64,000 nucleotides of DNA from an uncultured Muribaculaceae bacterium (GTDB taxonomy: Bacteria; Bacteroidota; Bacteroidia; Bacteroidales; Muribaculaceae). The position numbers and the translations under genes are program-made. The stretch spans positions 1 to 64,000 of the forward strand of contig CAJTZQ010000008.1 in NCBI GenBank assembly GCA_910583795.1, given 5' to 3'. The notes under the pieces are model-generated. The model did not search any database and was not told the origin of the DNA. It was given only the letters and a program-made list of their open reading frames with translations. This document shows, piece by piece, positions 62,652 to 64,000 of the stretch (its first letter is position 1; every line of letters begins with the position of its first letter).

Positions 62652-63845
62652 CTATTTTTTATAATTTCTGATAATCACCTCATAACGGTCAGCCACTTCC
62701 CCCACGACATCCTCCCAACTTCTGACAAGAGAATTGCGTGCTCCATTGGCAACTTCACGCAGGAGCTTCCTGTCTTTTGCTATCATCTCCACTTCATTCG
62801 CAAATGTAGCGGGATCGGAGAGAGTCAAAAAACCATTGACCTTATCTACCACCACTTCAGATGCCGTGGAGCCTTCAACAAGCACCGAAGGAGTACCCAT
62901 CGCGGCAGCCTCCCTAACGACAAGAGGAGCGTTATCATAAAAAGACGGGAAAAGGAAAAGATCACTTGCCGCATAGAAGTCGCTCAACTTTGCACGGTCT
63001 TTAACCACACCATGCAAAGTGACATATCTTTCAATATCAAGCTTCTTGATCATTTCTTTCATTTCTTCGATTGCATATCCCGTCCCAATAAAGTTAAGAT
63101 GAAAATCTATCTTTCCTTTTAATAATGCCGCTGATTCGAGAATTGTTCGTATCCCTTTCTCCCAGATGTGCTGACCCACAAAAAGAAGCTCCAGAGTGTC
63201 CGGATGCATACCTAACCTTCTTTTGGCATCCTTTTTATAATCTTGAATTGATCCCGTTATATTTGAAACAAAGTCATTGCCGTTTTCCACAACTGTAAGT
63301 TTACCCTTATATCCATACTCCCTTACAGTTTCTTCAACCTGAGCCTGGGGAATCCACACTTCATCACATGCGTTAAAGAAGTTGAGAATCCTCTTCATGA
63401 TAATCGGCACACACCATGGCATGTGTTGAAATGAATGCTCAAGGTCTGCACGATATTTTGAATGAAATGTACCGATCAACGGAATATTCTGACGTTTCTT
63501 TACATAGACAGCAAGTCTGCCTGATGAGAAAGGACAATGGGAGTGTAATAATTTGAAATCAGTATCTCTCAGGCGTTTCCAGATAAACGGGTCAAGTTTG
63601 GGATAACCATATCTGTAAGGTTTGCGAGACCTTATCGGAAGAGAAAAAAAACGCATTACCGGAAAGGGATAATCATTGCTTTCAGGATTCCATGGAGTCA
63701 CGACACAAGGATTGAGACCCTTCTTATCAAGCCAATAGACGTAATTTTGCACAGCCAGAGTCACTCCATCGAGTATTGGAGGGAAACTGTCATTAAAGAT
63801 ACCATAAAGACCCTTATCTGCGGGATGTGAATAGAAATTTCTCAT
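62652..63845 (-). CDS. Glycosyltransferase family 4, diacylglycerol glycosyltransferase-like
   Basis: 397 residues, GT-B fold. N-terminal acceptor-side motif GIFNDSFPPILDGVTLAVQN resembles the FxDxFxPxxxGV of diacylglycerol glucosyltransferases. Also seen are HSHCPFSSGRLAVYV and TFHSKYRADL. The C-terminal donor site has FVGQHIWEKGIRTILESAAL and the GT4 motif DLFLFPSFYDNAPLVVREAAAMGTPSVLVEGS, with the E-x(7)-E pattern. It probably moves a hexose from a nucleotide sugar to a lipid in the inner membrane. With the UPF0104 protein behind it, a two-gene glycolipid unit is plausible. The substrate is inferred. Confidence 0.88.
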   Translation of the reverse strand: MRNFYSHPADKGLYGIFNDSFPPILDGVTLAVQNYVYWLDKKGLNPCVVTPWNPESNDYPFPVMRFFSLPIRSRKPYRYGYPKLDPFIWKRLRDTDFKLLHSHCPFSSGRLAVYVKKRQNIPLIGTFHSKYRADLEHSFQHMPWCVPIIMKRILNFFNACDEVWIPQAQVEETVREYGYKGKLTVVENGNDFVSNITGSIQDYKKDAKRRLGMHPDTLELLFVGQHIWEKGIRTILESAALLKGKIDFHLNFIGTGYAIEEMKEMIKKLDIERYVTLHGVVKDRAKLSDFYAASDLFLFPSFYDNAPLVVREAAAMGTPSVLVEGSTASEVVVDKVNGFLTLSDPATFANEVEMIAKDRKLLREVANGARNSLVRSWEDVVGEVADRYEVIIRNYKK

Positions 63846-63853
63846 TTAGGATG

Positions 63854-63884
63854 CAAAATTATACCTTTCTTAACTTTTATCCAA
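63854..63884 (-). promoter_or_regulatory. Consensus promoter of the GT4/UPF0104 pair
   Basis: On the minus strand TTG (63882-63884), 20 nt, then TAATTTTG (63854-63861), nine bp before the ATG at 63845. The leader would be nearly absent, common in this phylum. From 63885 to the end is A/T-rich sequence with GAGTTGAGGGTTGAGAGTTG repeats. Confidence 0.7.
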
Positions 63885-64000
63885 TACTTATAACGCTTAA
63901 TTCTCCCACATTTGTTAAAATTTTTATTAAAGCTTTTGCGGTTAAGGGGATACGGTTTAGAGTTGAGGGTTGAGAGTTGAGGGTTTAAGAATTATTTGAA

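Overview
The window is a contiguous piece of a Bacteroidales chromosome, most like Muribaculaceae or Bacteroidaceae. Supporting signs are Mfa/Fim-type fimbrial lipoproteins, a Bat aerotolerance operon, a C-terminal sorting domain of the type IX secretion type, a TonB-dependent receptor with a lipoprotein partner, PPi-dependent phosphofructokinase, and many promoters of the Bacteroidota form (-33 TTG/TTTG, about 20 nt, then TAnnTTTG). No rRNA, tRNA, IS transposase or CRISPR array was seen.

Layout. 1-2.2 kb: a DUF4143-type AAA ATPase gene flanked on both sides by degenerate ~100-bp direct repeats, with three 16-bp iterons spaced exactly 32 bp upstream of it. 2.3-9.8 kb: a GH3 glycosidase, a remnant resembling the end of a GH88 gene, an FtsX/MacB-type permease, an MFS efflux pump, a two-gene module (52-aa protein plus GNAT acetyltransferase) shaped like a toxin-antitoxin pair, a duplicated tail of the MFS gene, and a possible structured RNA. 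9.8-23.2 kb (minus strand): a fimbrial locus read as leader RNA > DUF3575 > DUF3868/OmpA-like > Mfa1-type shaft > Mfa2-type anchor > three large accessory or tip lipoproteins > thioredoxin-like lipoprotein. 23.3-27.6 kb: mutS2, a universal-stress protein and a small helix-turn-helix-like protein. 27.8-37.3 kb: a complete MoxR-DUF58-Bat operon with a duplicated BatD. 37.5-45.7 kb: housekeeping genes (thiL, purine nucleoside phosphorylase, lpxK, sppA, glmM, a DUF4827 lipoprotein, a DHH phosphoesterase). 45.8-50.9 kb (plus strand): mazG, topB, a Cys-rich small membrane protein, a TsaC/Sua5-type protein and mdh. 51-54 kb: a small membrane protein, an orphan Spi-domain protein with a sorting tail, and an MFS transporter. 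54.1-59.1 kb: a TonB-dependent receptor and surface lipoprotein pair. 59.1-63.9 kb: a thioredoxin lipoprotein, PPi-phosphofructokinase, a UPF0104 membrane protein and a GT4 glycosyltransferase.

The most notable non-coding signals are: (i) a roughly 310-nt leader RNA before the fimbrial operon, with a consensus promoter, several long helices and a terminator-like hairpin ending only 48 nt before the first start codon; (ii) a dispersed palindrome family (core CTTTCGCAAGCGAAAG) with six copies here, one showing a compensatory base-pair change and two embedded in ~160-bp MITE-like elements; (iii) a possible small RNA ending in a UUCG-capped terminator at 9.5 kb.

All functional names are from reading the sequence and from family knowledge. 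No database search was run. Several starts were moved downstream of a longer open frame because that frame began at TTG, ran through a promoter, or lacked a plausible signal peptide; these cases are stated.
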